A stretch of DNA of 64,000 nucleotides from Pontederia crassipes (taxonomy: Eukaryota; Streptophyta; Magnoliopsida; Commelinales; Pontederiaceae), in NCBI GenBank assembly GCA_030549335.1, contig CM060188.1:11222001-11286000 (forward strand), in the 5' to 3' direction. Shown here piece after piece: positions 25,261-38,375 of the stretch (positions within the stretch are counted from its first letter, which is position 1; every line of letters begins with the position of its first letter). Made by a program: the position numbers and the translations under genes. The notes beneath the pieces are model-generated. The model was given only the letters and a program-made list of their open reading frames with translations, was not told where the DNA came from and made no database searches.

Positions 25261-25728
25261 TCTCCTCATTTTCCATCCACCCCTCTTATTCCTCAATTCA
25301 AACAAACCCTAAGTTAAATTTAGTAAATAATTAACTGCATAGGCCTTTCTTCTTTTGCTACCAAAGATCACGAGTCTGACCTATTTAATCTTTTTTATGT
25401 TTATAGAACCTGTCTTATCGTCTGCACTAATCACATTTGATTGGAAAACAATGGACTGCCATTTGTTTTTTGTTTGGCTTCCAGATGAATCAAATTTCGT
25501 TAAATGGACTGCCATTTCAATTTTGTCTCATGAATTCAAACTTGCTTTCGGGGTTTCGTAATCGAGTCTGTCATTCACCATCTAAATGAAAAATGGTCTA
25601 TCAAAATCTTTCTACAGTGTGGCACCATGGCGCGTGTTGTGCCTGCTCTGATTTCTTTACACCTAACTGTACATTAAAATATATACAGAATACAAGCAAG
25701 CAAGAACATGCTCTTGCTCTCCAAACAG

Positions 25729-28700
25729 TCAAGTATGGGAACGCCAATCTTGTATGGCGAAGCGCAGTGCATGGTTGGGAGTAAGTTTTAGGTGCTTCAG
25801 CTTCAAGTTGGTCATAGGAGACGTGTCCCGGCCACTGTCAAACCACTGTTGCAGGGCTCTTCGTTCATATGTGAACCCGTCGGCTGCCACATGAGGATCT
25901 TGCATAATTTCCTGCAGCATTAAGTTACGATTTAGACAGGTAAAAATGCACGCTATCTTTGAATGGCATGGGGAGGAGCGAGCTACACTGCAACTGAAAA
26001 GTATCATCGACTTGCCTGAAGGATTGGACACATAAAGAAGGAAGGCACCGATCTTTCCTTCATCAGATGAAGCTGCTGTAGCTCCCTGACAACCTCAGGT
26101 GTCAGTTCCAGTTGATCCCGGCTGTCCAATTTACTACACTGTAAGCCAAACTCTGCAAGAGCTCTGGCAACATCATTTGGCCATTCTCCAGCAGCTGGAT
26201 CCAAAATTGTCGACAGACTACCTGATAGCAATGCCCGGTGTACCTCGTCTGCCAAACTCCCATCAGGCGTCCTCCCTGTTAACAACTGGAGGACAATAAT
26301 GCCCAATGAGTATATGTCAGATTTTGCCATCAACTCATTCGTCCTTTGATATTCTGGGTCAGCATACGGAAATGAATACTCAAAACGTGTGTCACGGTCG
26401 AATGAGAAATTATGATCTGCATCCTCTGCTGGAAACTGGTAAATGCTAAAGTTACCGATCTTGCAGTTAAAATCCACGTCCAGAAAGATATTCTCAGGCT
26501 TCAGGTCACCATGAACAATTTTTTCAGGTTTGGCTGCATGCAGGAAGAGGAGAGCACTTGAAAGTTCAGCAGCAATGCGAGTTCTTATCTTCCAGTTCAC
26601 AGCGGTCGAAGCTGTCCTACAGAGGAGATCTTGGAGGGTTCCATTTGGCATGTACTCATAGACAAGGGACAAGGCTTCTGGGCACATACCAAGCAGACTC
26701 ATCAGATGTGGGTGCCTAAGTTTGCTGAGGACATGCACCTGTAGACACAAGTAACAGCATAATTGATGCACCCATGCATTTGGTAAAGCTGTCGAATGAC
26801 TTGGTGTGAAATAAACTTACTTTCATATGATGAACCTATTGATAACTTAGAAAAAGCGAAAAAGATATTTGCCAAATTCTTTCGTTGTCAATATAGCAAG
26901 TTCCAAAATGTCTGCTTAATGTCCAAGTAACACAAGCAAGTCATGCTTTTAAGAAAACAATTCAAAAAATGATAAAATCAAATCAAGCTTTTTGGATATG
27001 TAAACTGGGATATTAATTGTTTAGTAATATTAAAGTTTAACATTCTATATAAACAAGCAAGTGTAATGGATTCAATAGCTATTGGAAGGAACCCAATCAG
27101 CTCACAGTGGATTCGCCTTACTGGCAGACTTGTGGGACGCTGTTTAGAAGCAAATTACAGCTACGGGCCTACGAGAGGCATCTTTGTCTGTGCATGTGTT
27201 TCTTTGAGGAATATAAAGGAGGTTGATCTTGAGAAGAAAGGAGGATGATAAATGCAAGGTAACATGATAAGATAAAAAATAAAACGAAACATACCTCCTG
27301 CTGGAACTCCATCTGCCCACGGATATTGTGGAAGTTGAACTTTTTTATCATAACAGTTGTTTTTAGAAGTTCGCCTTTGTATATACATCCATAATCTAAC
27401 TGCCTTAACTTGAAATTTTCTGAGAACTCACACGTTGCTGATTGCAGATCTGACAATGTAAATTCTCTCAAATGATGGGAACCATTATGGAAACCAACAA
27501 GGTTGGTCTGACTGGAAGATGGAGAATCATTAGAAGATCTTAAGCTCTCAAAATAAGAACTGCCATTGCCTCTTAGTTTCTGGATATTCTGCTTTTCAAG
27601 CTTGAGGTATTTTATTGATGATTGGAAGAAATCTAATTCACCAGCTGTTTCATCCCTTTGGAGAGCAATTTCTCTAGCACGAGACTCACACACCACAATG
27701 GTATCAATGACATTTTGCAACTCTTTCATGGATTTATCCCTTTGATTCACAAGTTCCTCATGATGCAGCTTCATGATCTCCAACAGATCTTCAATTTCTT
27801 TTCTGATTTTGATTTCATGTTTCTGGGCAGCTTCAAAAGTTTTGACCTGATTAAACAACAACAACCAAATTATAATGCAAGAAGAAGCTGCCCATCTTAC
27901 AACAGCTTATAAAGAAGCAGTTCAGTGCAGTCCCAGGATGATGCAATAAGCAACACGAATAACTACTTGTTCAAAAGAAAGAGTAAAACTGAAATAGTGC
28001 CTGAAACACAATCCAAAAAACACAGTTCCAAGAAATATCAGAGAAGGCCAAATGGAAATGTGGATTTACAAGGTTCCTCCCTTGGCAAGCCACTATTTTG
28101 TTGACAACATAGCCTAATGAAGTTTATAGAACCTCCAGAGAATGGAGAAAGAAGATCTAACAGTGGTACCTTTTTTTTGTGGAAAATGGCAGCAAAACAA
28201 CAACATTTATGCTTACCTTGTTTAAAGATTCTTCAGCTTCGGATTCTACTTGTTTTCGCTTGACTAGTTCACTGAAGGCTGCTTTCTTTGATCTTTCTAC
28301 TTCTTCATTAACTTCTTTGAGCTGCGCAGACAAGTCCTCAATTTCTGCTGGAAATCTTGAAGTTGAAGACGGCCATGAAGTTGCATTGTGTAAGGATGCT
28401 GGTTCTTGTGAACCAAATAAATTCCTGGTACATACAACACTGAAAATTTCTGGAATAACTTCTGTATTGCTGGGTTCGTAATGGTCTATGCTTCTGCTTT
28501 CTTGTGCATCAACACTCATGAAGCTATTCAAAGTACTATTTTCTACATTGAGCATCAATTCTGTGGAGTTTGATGGACCTAACCCAAATCTTTCTCTAAT
28601 GTCTGACTCGTATGACCTGCAAATGGGTAATAAAGGTTCTGTACTGGCCTCCCTTGTCCAAATATGTCGACCTTTGCTGATGAACCATATCTCACAAAAA

Positions 28701-31700
28701 GGAGGTGTGTTTCTTGCAGTAAAAGCTGCTTTGCTGGAATTCCCTTTCAACTTGAAACAACTGTGCCATTAGAAATTTATAAGATCACCATAAGATAAAT
28801 CTAGCAATATGACAAACTTTGTATTTTATTTGTTATCCAATACTCATTAATGGCATCATAAGTTAGATCATAGTGACAAATATTCTTAGCATAATATCAT
28901 CAGGAGTGCCGTGCCCACAAACTTCAGAATGTGATCACTAGGAAAAACCAGCCTTATTTTCCAAGACGATTTATGATTAGATGTCGATGCAACATTAAAT
29001 TTATGTAAAAAATGAGATGAATAATATTCATCCATAAAATAATCTCAATAAATAAGTTCATAATGACCTAACTTTAGTGATTTCTAAAAAAAGTGTATTT
29101 AGAATACAGAAAAGAATGACTTTTCCTGCATACAATTAAAAAATTGTTTCATTTGATTGGAGTTGGGGCAAATCGCACCTGTCTGGTGATGATCCCATAA
29201 TAAGTCTCTTGATGCCATGTTGAGCCACCAAATCAACAATGCCACTCTGTATTTGTTCATTCTCGGTTAAAATCACTGTTGCTTGTACCTGCAAAATAGT
29301 TTAATTGTACAGTTATTTGAATTAGAAACCAATAGAGCCAGTAATATCGAAAAGACTAGGTGAGACCATCAATCAACAAAAAAATGGGAAGAAATACCAG
29401 ATTGACATTGGACATAAAATTATGTGACCTAGAGAGTGCATCCTTTAGTATTTCAGGTGAAGAAAATAAAAAAAAATGCAGGGAACCAGTCCCTACCTTA
29501 CCCGTGGAAAAGATTTTCAGGTGTAAGGTTAACCCTTTGTTTCATTTTATGTTTCCTTTTCTTTTCGTTGAATTGCATGGTGACAGCTTTAACTCCGCCT
29601 ATGTTTTATAGCCGGTCCCAAGCCCGGATAAAGGAGGAGAGTTGTGTTAGGTCTCGACAGCCAGCGTAAAACCTTGTCGAATCTCATGAACATGGATCAA
29701 CGAATATGGCATCGTATGATCCATGTAGCCAACCCCACCTAGTGGGATAAGGCTTTGTTGTTATTTTTTATTTTATTCTTTTCGTTGAAGATTTCTTTCT
29801 TATTTCTCTGTTTACTTCATTTTTAACACTTTTAGTTTGTTCTTAGTCGGGCAAAGTGATTATATGTGAGGCCAATAGTCATCAAATGCTCACTTGCAAA
29901 GATGAGTTTAATATAAGAAAGAGGCTTCCAGGGCTTCAACAAGAATGTGAGATGTCTAAGGTTTGTGATGCCCCATAAATGCAGATTTCCGAACAATATA
30001 ACCATGCTATGGGATTTTCTGAATTATTATCTGTCCAAAGCCACAACATTGGACAAACCTGTCAGTTTATCATGGTTGTGCTTTACCTGCCATGTGCCTA
30101 TCGGTTTGTCATGGTTGTGCTTTACCTGCCATGTGCCTATGCAAATGGCAACCAGCACTGGTGATGAAGAGAGCCAAGCTGCATGATTGACCAATAATAC
30201 TACATGTTTGACACCAGCATCATACACTTACAGGACAGACAACAACCAAATATCTCTGTATAAAAGGCATAAGATGCTAACACAAATTTCCAAAACCATC
30301 AAACATAATTTAACTATTAAATAAAGAAGTGGTTACTCTTTTCCAGTAATGTTGAAAGAATATCTGAAAAAGCATGCAAGCACCTGAGACCTATGGCAAT
30401 AACTCATATAATTTAGTAGGATCTTCTTTGTTGTCTCCCACTCATTTCTTCGATAGGAAGACACCAGTTCGTCATTTGCTTGATTTACAGGAATCTTTCC
30501 TACTGAAAGTGATCACAGAATATATTATTATCAGAAGAGACTAAGAGAACAAAGGAATGAAGGACAATATTCAACAAAACTGATAAAGCATGAAAAGCCA
30601 AATGTAAGTTTGTAACATAACTAGTATAGCTTCAAATATAATGAACAGTATAGTTGGAATGTGCTACGAACGAATCATACTTTAAGCAGGAAATAAGTTG
30701 CTAGAAATGTAACAAGAAAAAGTCAAAATTTGATACATAATGCATATTATATTGTATTCATTTAAATTCTTATGTATATATGAATTAAATGGATATGTAA
30801 ATCAACTTATATGTCAATCAATGGATGCAACCATTTAGATTAGATCTAACTTTTTCCTTTCAAAACTAAAATCACCACTTATATTACATATGATCTTAAC
30901 CGTTGGATGATTGATTGACACATAAGGAAAAACTAGTTTACACATCCATTAAACCCCATATTATATAAAGAGGAAAATGTATATGTAGAGCATTTGATGT
31001 AGAATGGGTGTAGAGCACTCATTTTACTTATTAGATTAATAAAATAAATATATATTATTTTAAAGTATGTCTTAATTAGTAAATGTGATTAAAATCAAGA
31101 TCATCGGATTATCCGATGATCACGATCAAGCTATTTTATTAAATTATCTCAATAAATATACCGATCTATTGGTGAATAATATATCGAAAGGTTTGGTTAC
31201 TAATAGAGCGGAATGGCGTCGTATGATCCATGTAGCCGACCCCACCTAGTGGGATAAGGCTCTATTGTTGTTGTTGTTTGTTGTATCTCAATAAATATAT
31301 ATTACTTCATCTAAGAAGTATATGATTAATCTAATCATGATTATAAGTATTACATTAACTAAATAATGAGAAATAAGTGCTCTACAACAAGGTGTCCATA
31401 GGGGTGCTCTACATACTCATTAACCTCATATATATTACATACATATATGTGTGTATATATATATATTCTGCCAGTCATAGTTGAATTAACAAACTTATTG
31501 TTTTATCCTGACATACCTACACTATATTAATTTTAGAATTTAAAATAAATACAATTCTCCTAAATATTTGTGTTATGATATTAAAACATAAATAGTAACT
31601 TGTCATATTAGTTTTAGGCAATGGAGAGGTTGGTACTGAAATTTGGTGTGGACGTCCATAGGCAAGTGTGCTGTGTGATAGACTTCTGTTTCTCCGAGAT

Positions 31701-33974
31701 CTGGTTCCCAATCGCGAGATTCAATCACATACACTAAGTTTTCAATGAAACACCTGAGAGACTTGTTCCTTCACTTTCGCTCATAGAGGTAATCCAAAAT
31801 CTCTTATATTATGTTTGTCATAATCAACAGTTGTAATCAGGTCACATAGTGGTATATGCTTCAGTTTTCTTATTACCAAATCCAAATGGATGCCAAAACA
31901 TTGTTCTCATCCTTCCCCTCTCAAAACAAAAAAAAAATCACCTTTTCTTAAACTTGAGTTATGCACTAATCAAGATTTCAAATCTGTACAAATAAACCCA
32001 TGACATAATCACTTGAAAAAATAAAACAACTATGTCAATTTGTTAAATATGCCCTGTACAGCATTTTTAAGGAAAAACGCCTTGTACAGCTCATCAGCAT
32101 TTAAGGGACATCTACCAAGTTTAATAAGAAGAAAGGACCTCCTCCCTGAACACAGCAAACTTAAGATATTCACTTAATGATGAAAGGATTCATCGACGTA
32201 GAACAACTAGACAATATGGAATTCCAGTATGTAGTCTATAATATTTGGTCGTGAGTTTTTTAAATTAGAGTTTTAGTTTATTTAGTTTCCTTTTAATTGG
32301 TTTGCTTTTGTTTTATTTAGATCTCATTATTATTGGGATTTCCTTACTATTTGAAAGATAGAATGGAACTTCAACTACCACATAGATCTTGTAATAATTG
32401 TCTAGAAATTTAAACTTGATTCATGATAATTTATTTGCATTAGTGAATTTCGTGAAAACCTAATTAGGTTTAGTTCATAGTTAGTTGTCTTAGTGATGGG
32501 GCCCATGAACAGAGATGATTGAAGATCCTATGATTGATTTTCGGCTTAGTTTTCCTCTAGATGTATCTGAGTAATCTTCATCCCCTTATTGCCCTTGGAT
32601 TGCAGAAGTTGACTAGTGTGCAAGGCTACTAACACTTGATTAGTTCGGATGTGAAGGTAAAAAAATTAACTCCAATCCCAAAAGTGTATAAGGAAATTTG
32701 AACTTGGAATTACTAGTTCCCTCATCTCAACCCTTAACTCATCCGGCTCACTAACTGAGCCAACTCCAGTTGGTATAGCCTTCCCTTTTCTATCTCCTTG
32801 TTTGTAGCTTCCATCCTGTTTGAGATCATGTGATGTCTGAGATTGTATCATGCACTCTTTTGGTGTGAATCAAGATCAAAGTATTCACCAAGTCCTTGGT
32901 AACTGGGCTGTCATATTAACCAATCCCAAAGCTTCTTTTAATATAACAGAAATTTCCATAGGAATTTTCATATTTCTCCCTATGTCCAATACAATGACAC
33001 TTTTAACGAGTTTTTAACACGTTAAATAGCAAAATGAATATGATCCCATATTGAGTCCTTATGGCAGTCTTTGATGTATGAGCCAACATCTGTTCATATC
33101 TTCACCTAATCTATGGTGGTCACCCGACTACATATTATGTACAAAACCAAAGATGAATGCATAAAGAAAATAAGATCAATCAAAGCGCATGGTCAGTTAT
33201 GATCAGATAGCATAAGCCATGGCATTATAGCAAGCAGCAAACAGACATGACAACAACATAGAACCATTAAAAAATGAGCATAATTGGACGCCCGGAAGGG
33301 CAAAATGAAAACTCAGAAAAGCCACAGATCCCGTTCCTCATAAATGAAAACTATCAAAGAAAATATCAGCAACAAGTAGTTTAAAGTATATAAAGGAATT
33401 ATAAATAAAGAAAATAGAAATAGACAATACATTACACTATCGAGTCGCTGACCAATTCACATTCATAATACAGACCAACACAGGAACCAAGAATAAAAAG
33501 GGGATAATTCCACTACGTAAAAGCATAACTAGAGATAATTATAGCAATTATATGAAAAAAAAAACAATCGAAAACGCAAGGAAACTTTGAGGAAGCAAGA
33601 AATAAACAAGAAAATTCGATGAAACAGGAGCCCACGAGAGAAAAACGGGAACTTTTTTTGTAGTACATAGTTCAATACTAACACAAGGTTGGGATCAACG
33701 GTGACGGCTGGTGGACGTGGAGCAGCCCGATCTCCCGCGGTGCCAACCGCCGGAATGTCCATCGGAGCAGCCCCAGCGTCTTTTCCGGCGACCTCCCGAC
33801 GGCCACGTAGAGCTTCTCGCCGCTAGCCGGCGGCAACGCCGAGAACGCTGCTCCTCCACCTACGACGCTCTCCCTCTTCCTCTGCAGGAATAGTTGAAGG
33901 GCGGAGGGCGACGGAGCTCCGCCGTAGCGATCCACAGGCGGGCTGGGCGGCGGCGACGGCCTAAGCAACTCCAT
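25729..33974 (-). CDS. USP / coiled-coil / kinase-like / U-box protein (PUB33/PUB50-type), predicted pseudokinase
   Basis: Seven minus-strand exons: 33974-33683, 30502-30384, 29288-29179, 28760-28217, 27846-27295, 26738-26016 and 25911-25729, 840 residues. Residues ~54-200 form a universal-stress-protein fold (KLYVAVG, LLHVHQPSPLIPTLLGKIPV, GIKRLIMGSSPD). Residues ~300-440 are a charged coiled coil. A kinase-like domain starts near 484 and the C-terminal U-box runs from about 773 (CPILQEIMQDPHVAADGFTYE). The family joins stress sensing to E3 ubiquitin ligation. The kinase region keeps HGDLKPEN (Asp617) but lacks a glycine loop and has GNFS where DFG is expected (Asn635, Ser637), so catalysis is doubtful. 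The start at 33974 is the first in-frame ATG; an in-frame TGA lies further upstream. The last intron is GC-AG. Intron 1 is about 3.2 kb and holds a LINE tail; intron 3 holds a SINE-like copy. Confidence 0.9.
29573..29775 (+). mobile_element. SINE-like retroposon (leader block plus shared LINE tail)
   Basis: A 203-bp insert flanked by the 14-bp repeat TTCTTTTCGTTGAA (29559-29572 and 29776-29789). It carries the leader block (AACTCCGCCTATGTTTTATA...CATGGATCAACGA) joined directly to the LINE-type 3' end (TGATCCATGTAGCC, CCACCTAGTGGGATAAGGC, TTGTTG). It lies in an intron of the minus-strand U-box gene, in the opposite orientation. Confidence 0.85.
30065..30142. repeat. 39-bp tandem duplication in a U-box gene intron
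   Basis: Units 30065-30103 and 30104-30142 share TCATGGTTGTGCTTTACCTG and CCATGTGCCTAT and differ at only three positions (an A/G early and the last two bases). It looks like a recent slippage or repair duplication inside the intron. Confidence 0.9.
31161..31283 (+). mobile_element. 5'-truncated RTE-type LINE copy
   Basis: A 123-bp insert flanked by the 16-bp repeat TATCTCAATAAATATA (31145-31160 and 31284-31299). It begins in the last part of the LINE reading frame (close to DLLVNNI...[14 protein letters not shown] then TAG) and ends with GTGGGATAAGGCTCTATTG and a (TTG)n tail. It lies in intron 1 of the U-box gene, antisense to it. Confidence 0.85.
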
Positions 33975-35100
33975 CCTCGCGGTCCTGTAGACGAGGTGGT
34001 CGTCGCCTCCGGTTGCTTGAGGCTCCGTAGCTGGCGAGAGGAGTGCCAACCAGCGGTGCCGAGATCACGCGGCCATCGTCTTCGTCGTTTGGTGGACTCC
34101 GAATGAGAGAGATGGAAGGAACAGATGGAGCAGCGTCCCGTGCTGACATTGTAGTGGCGTCTTTGATGTGACGCGGAGAGAAGTCGGCGTTTTTTTTAAA
34201 TCTTTGGCATCACAAATGTTGGCATATTCCAACTTATGCTTTGTACTTTGCATTAAATTAATTTGCTTGTCCCTTCTTAAGAAAAACAAATGAGTTAAAG
34301 GGAAGTTTTGCATTTAAGCCCTTGACCAAGCTGAAAGTTGTTTCAGTAGTTAATGACGAATAACTTTTTACTGAATAATGAATGATAATAATTTGATTAG
34401 TAAATTTAATATACGTATTTAACATGATTTTTTAATAAAATAATATAAATGAACATGTACATATAATTTATTTTCTTGATGCGTTAGAGATAATTTTAAC
34501 ATACCAATTAGCTACTTTATTTTTTTTCAAAATAGATTTATTTATTTATGGAAAACTAATCGTCAAAAAATATTAATCAAAGTTAAAACAAAATTATAAA
34601 TCTAATTTAATTTGGCTGAAATATATAAGTATGTGAAATAATAAAAATAAAAAATATGATGTATTATAATAGAAAAAGGAGAACTAAAAATAATTGGCTA
34701 AATAAATGAAGAATAATATATTTGGAAGCAAATACATGTACCCCAACAATTCAAAACTCTACATCAGTGGAAGTAACTTACAGTGTTTTGTTTTTTAATT
34801 TTTATAGTATGCTTGAAATAAAAAATTACCAAATACCTAAAACTTATTTGATAAGCGGACAATTTTTATTAACAGTTAACGAATGTAAGATTCTAGATTT
34901 AATCCATGTATGATTACATGATTTAACATTACATATGTAATTGATGTATACAAACTTCACTTCAATAGTTGCAGCGCAAAAAAATTTTAAATTCAAAAGA
35001 CAAAGTTTTGGTAATTGTGTGCTATGAAAGTTTTGGTAATTGTGTGCTATGACCCTAGTGTTTAAAAAATGATGCCGATTATTTAATTTAATTGGCGTCA
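33975..35100. other. Intergenic, upstream of the U-box gene
   Basis: About 33975-34170 is GC-rich and is the likely 5' UTR and promoter of the minus-strand U-box gene. Beyond 34200 the DNA is AT-rich without a supported gene. A 25-bp tandem duplication lies at 35004-35053, just before the left border of the second gypsy element. Confidence 0.5.
35004..35053. repeat. 25-bp tandem duplication
   Basis: AGTTTTGGTAATTGTGTGCT followed by ATGAA (35004-35028) is repeated at 35029-35053 with one difference at the end. It stops about 45 bases before the gypsy LTR border at 35101. Confidence 0.9.
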
Positions 35101-37056
35101 AGTGTAACGCCCCCAAATCGATCAACATCGTGTGGCGAGGATCTTTTCGAAAACGTTACGAAAATACTATGACATTTGACTAAAACTTGACCAAATCTCA
35201 ATTAAAATGATGACATGTCAATAATAAGAATAAAAAAGGAAAAATAGAAATAACATAAAAGCGGAAGTCTCAAAATATTACAAAATCCCTATGATAGTCA
35301 TAATATCTGAATTATATCAAAGCTCGTAATGCGGAAAATAAAGATAAAGATAACTAAGCACTCTGTCGGTTCATATGCTTTAGCATCGCTGGTCGCGACA
35401 CACGATCTCGACACCATAACTGACCTGACCCTGTGGAAATTAAACACAGGAGAGGAGGTCCTCCCGTAAGCTATACAGTTTAGTGGAGATCCATAAAGTA
35501 CTCAATGCATAACAGTAAATAACAATAGACAGAATTAGCAACCACTTGTAACAAAATTAGATTTGAGAATATAAGATCATTCGATTGAGATATCAATAGA
35601 TGATAGAGATAGAGGTCATGAGTCAATCTTATAATCATAGAAGATTTCAGTAATCATGCTGGATCAATAATCATACTTCATTCATCATGTTCATAATACT
35701 TGTCCATACTCTTTGTGCTCTTACTTTCTCTTAACATTAGGTGCCTTTGAGTGACTTTAACTTGGGGGATTTACGTCGAACGACCAATATAGCTTCGTGC
35801 AGTCAACGAGGGATCAAGCCATGACTAAGGGAGCGACCCTACCGGTAGGCACTCAACATAAGCTCTGACCACCACTCCCATATACATTTTCATCTTTCAT
35901 ACTTATTCACTTTATCACTTTGTCATACTTGCATATATATGATTGGATCATAGGACAGATCAAAACAAGATCAATGATTCAATCACATAACATTCCAATC
36001 AGCAGAGAGTAGCATAACACAATCATAGGAAGATTCTAAATTAAATCAACAATCAATATGCATTCTGAATAGGGTTCGATCGACCGGTCCTTGTCGGTCG
36101 ATCGATTTTCAAGCACCGATCGATCGATATCTCTAAATCGGTCGACCGATAACACTTAGTCTGGAAAGGTGCTTCGATCGGCCGACCAGTCGATCGATAC
36201 AAGGCTCAGGAGAAATGATCGGTCGACCGGTCTCTATCGATCGGTCGATCGATTTGCACATCACCGGTCGATCGATATTCAGAATTGGTCGACCGGTCCT
36301 GATGAAAATATAATCGCGCAGAATCATATAAACAACGATTTTCAATCCAGAAATGCGATCAAGGCATACAATCAATTATCTAAGCACGAAGGACTAATAC
36401 AGAACACATCTATAGTCATAAGAATCACAAAACATGCATCAATCACAAGAAGCACAATCAATCTTTCCTTTCCATTCCTTCTCATCAACCAAGAACACAA
36501 TTCATAATAAGAACCCTAATTCTATTCAATTGCTAATCAAGTTATGCAGAAAAATTTCGGATTCACCAACCTCTTCTATGGATTGTTCCCTTGCACGAAG
36601 CCTTCTCAATTAACGATAATCACCTTCCCCCTTATCGTTCATCACCTACGAAGCATTCCAATTGAAAAAATGGAGTAAGAGAATGATACTAACAATCAAA
36701 AGGTGCAGAAATAAAAAGGGACATTGGAGAACCTTACTGGAATCTCTTACCTTTGCTAGATGATGTGCCTTAGGGAGGAAGAGAGAGGAGTGAGGGAGAG
36801 GAAAATAGGTTATCCAAGAGAGGCTCTCTTTATATAGGGGTTTGGATGGTAGCAAATGTCCACATTGCCCTTTTTTTTATCATATCCATAACCTTATCCA
36901 TTCATGGGCTTAGTTGTTCACTCTTGATCTTATCCACAACCTTATCCATTCATAGGTCTAGTTGTCCACTCTTGGTCTTATCCACTTGGTTATCTATTTA
37001 TTTATTTATTCTATTTTATTTTTTTATATTTATTTTTTTAAAAACCTGGTGTTACA
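35101..37056 (-). repeat. 3' LTR of the decayed gypsy element
   Basis: Nearly colinear with 40915-42903, with scattered transitions and small indels. The middle (about 36065-36300) is packed with TCGATCGA / GGTCGACC / ACCGGTC palindromes. The polypurine tract (complement of TCATAACCTCCTTAAAAG) lies just outside at about 37057-37075, as expected for a 3' LTR on this strand. Confidence 0.88.
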
Positions 37057-37154
37057 TCATAACCTCCTTAAAAGAAAATTCGTCATCAAATTTTGCACGA
37101 AGTAGATGGTTTGTCAGATAGGTACAATGACTCTTGGCGCATTTATGACTTGAG

Positions 37155-37388
37155 TCACCATGTGGCCTTATTGCCGTGATGAAAACACCATGCTACTCTG
37201 ATCATCGGTACATTTTTATTTTTCTGATGTACTTTACGTTCCACAATATGTGCCGGGTACTCTACGAAGGTTAAATCAACAGGTAGATTTGGCTCTTTGA
37301 TCCGTAGAATATTAGCAGCATCATGCTTGTACTTCTTAAGCATAGAAATATGAAACACATTATGCACTCGCTCATAAAAAGGTGGCAA
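37155..37388 (-). pseudogene. Gypsy integrase C-terminus / chromodomain-like fragment
   Basis: A 77-codon stretch holding the family motif RVHNVFHISMLKKY and ending in WCFHHGNKATW, comparable with the HNIFHVSMFRKY and WKHHRGQEATWE segments of the gypsy element at 52705-61511. This is the typical end of plant chromovirus polyproteins. Neighbouring frames between here and the integrase zinc finger are broken. Confidence 0.8.
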
Positions 37389-38174
37389 AGCTAGCCTGCA
37401 TGCTGCTTCACCTACTAACTCCAGTATCTCGAAGGGTTCCCATATCGAGGGCTGAGCTTCCCTCGTTTACTGAACCTCATAACTCTCTTCATGGAAGATA
37501 CCTTCAGCAAAACCTGATCACCAGCCTGAAAAGATCTATTCACGTCTGTTTTTATCCGTATAATTCTTTTGTTTACCATGATCTGTCTTCATTCTCTGTT
37601 TGATCAGCTTCACTTTCTCGCCATATTCCACTACCTCTTCCACTTCTTCTTTGCTCATGATTTTCTCTTCTCCTGCTTCACCCTAGTGAGCGGGTGAACG
37701 ATATGGTCTGCCATATAAAGCTTCGAAGGGAGCCATACCGATACTAGAATGGTAACTGTTATTGTAAGCAAATTCGATTAGCTGAAGATGCTCATCCCAA
37801 TTTTCTTGTCAATCTAGCGCACATGCTTGCAGCATATCATCTAATGTTTGAATAGTCCTCTCATACTTCTCATCCGTCTGAGGGTGGACAACAATACTGT
37901 AATTCAGTCTTGTGTCAAATGCTTACTGTATGCTCTTTCAGAATCTAACAGTAAATCTGGGGTCTCGGTCAGAAACAATCAATGCTAGAATGCCATGTAA
38001 TCTGATCACCTCTCTAACATATAAGTCTAATCAGCTCTCTATAAATTGTTTTCACTGGGTAGGGATGAAGTGTGCCGCCTTCGTGAATCTGTCTACCACC
38101 ATCCATATAGCATCATGACCCTTCTTGGATCTGGACAAGTTGGATATAAAATTCATAATGATATTATCCCACTT

Positions 38175-38375
38175 TCACTGTGGGATGTCTAAAGGCTTCA
38201 ATTTCTCATATGACATCTGATGCTCAATCTTCACCTGCTGACACATCAGACATCTAGACACATAATCAGCTATCTCCTTCTTCATATCAGACCACCAATA
38301 ACTGCGTTGTATATCTTTGTACGTCTTAGTGCTCTCAAGATGGATGACAAACTTAAACTTGTGGCACTCATCCAT
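38175..38375 (-). pseudogene. Gypsy integrase zinc-finger fragment
   Basis: The 66-codon frame has the integrase HHCC-type region: a His-containing start (HLESTKTYKDIQRSYWW), then CLMCQQVKIEH. It aligns with IHPGSTKIFKNLQRNFWW and CIVCQQVKIEH in the other gypsy element. The integrase core should follow at 37400-38170 but is interrupted. Confidence 0.8.

Noticed and set aside
33961-34149. Alternative upstream start for the U-box gene
   Set aside because: The ATG-led frame at 34149 is not in frame with the USP domain and ends in a stop, and the in-frame extension beyond 33974 lacks an ATG before meeting TGA.
36169-36507. Open frames rich in RSTGLYRSVDR-type residues in the LTRs (also near 41833-42219)
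   Set aside because: These are translations of the palindrome cluster inside the LTRs, an effect of the repeat and not a protein.
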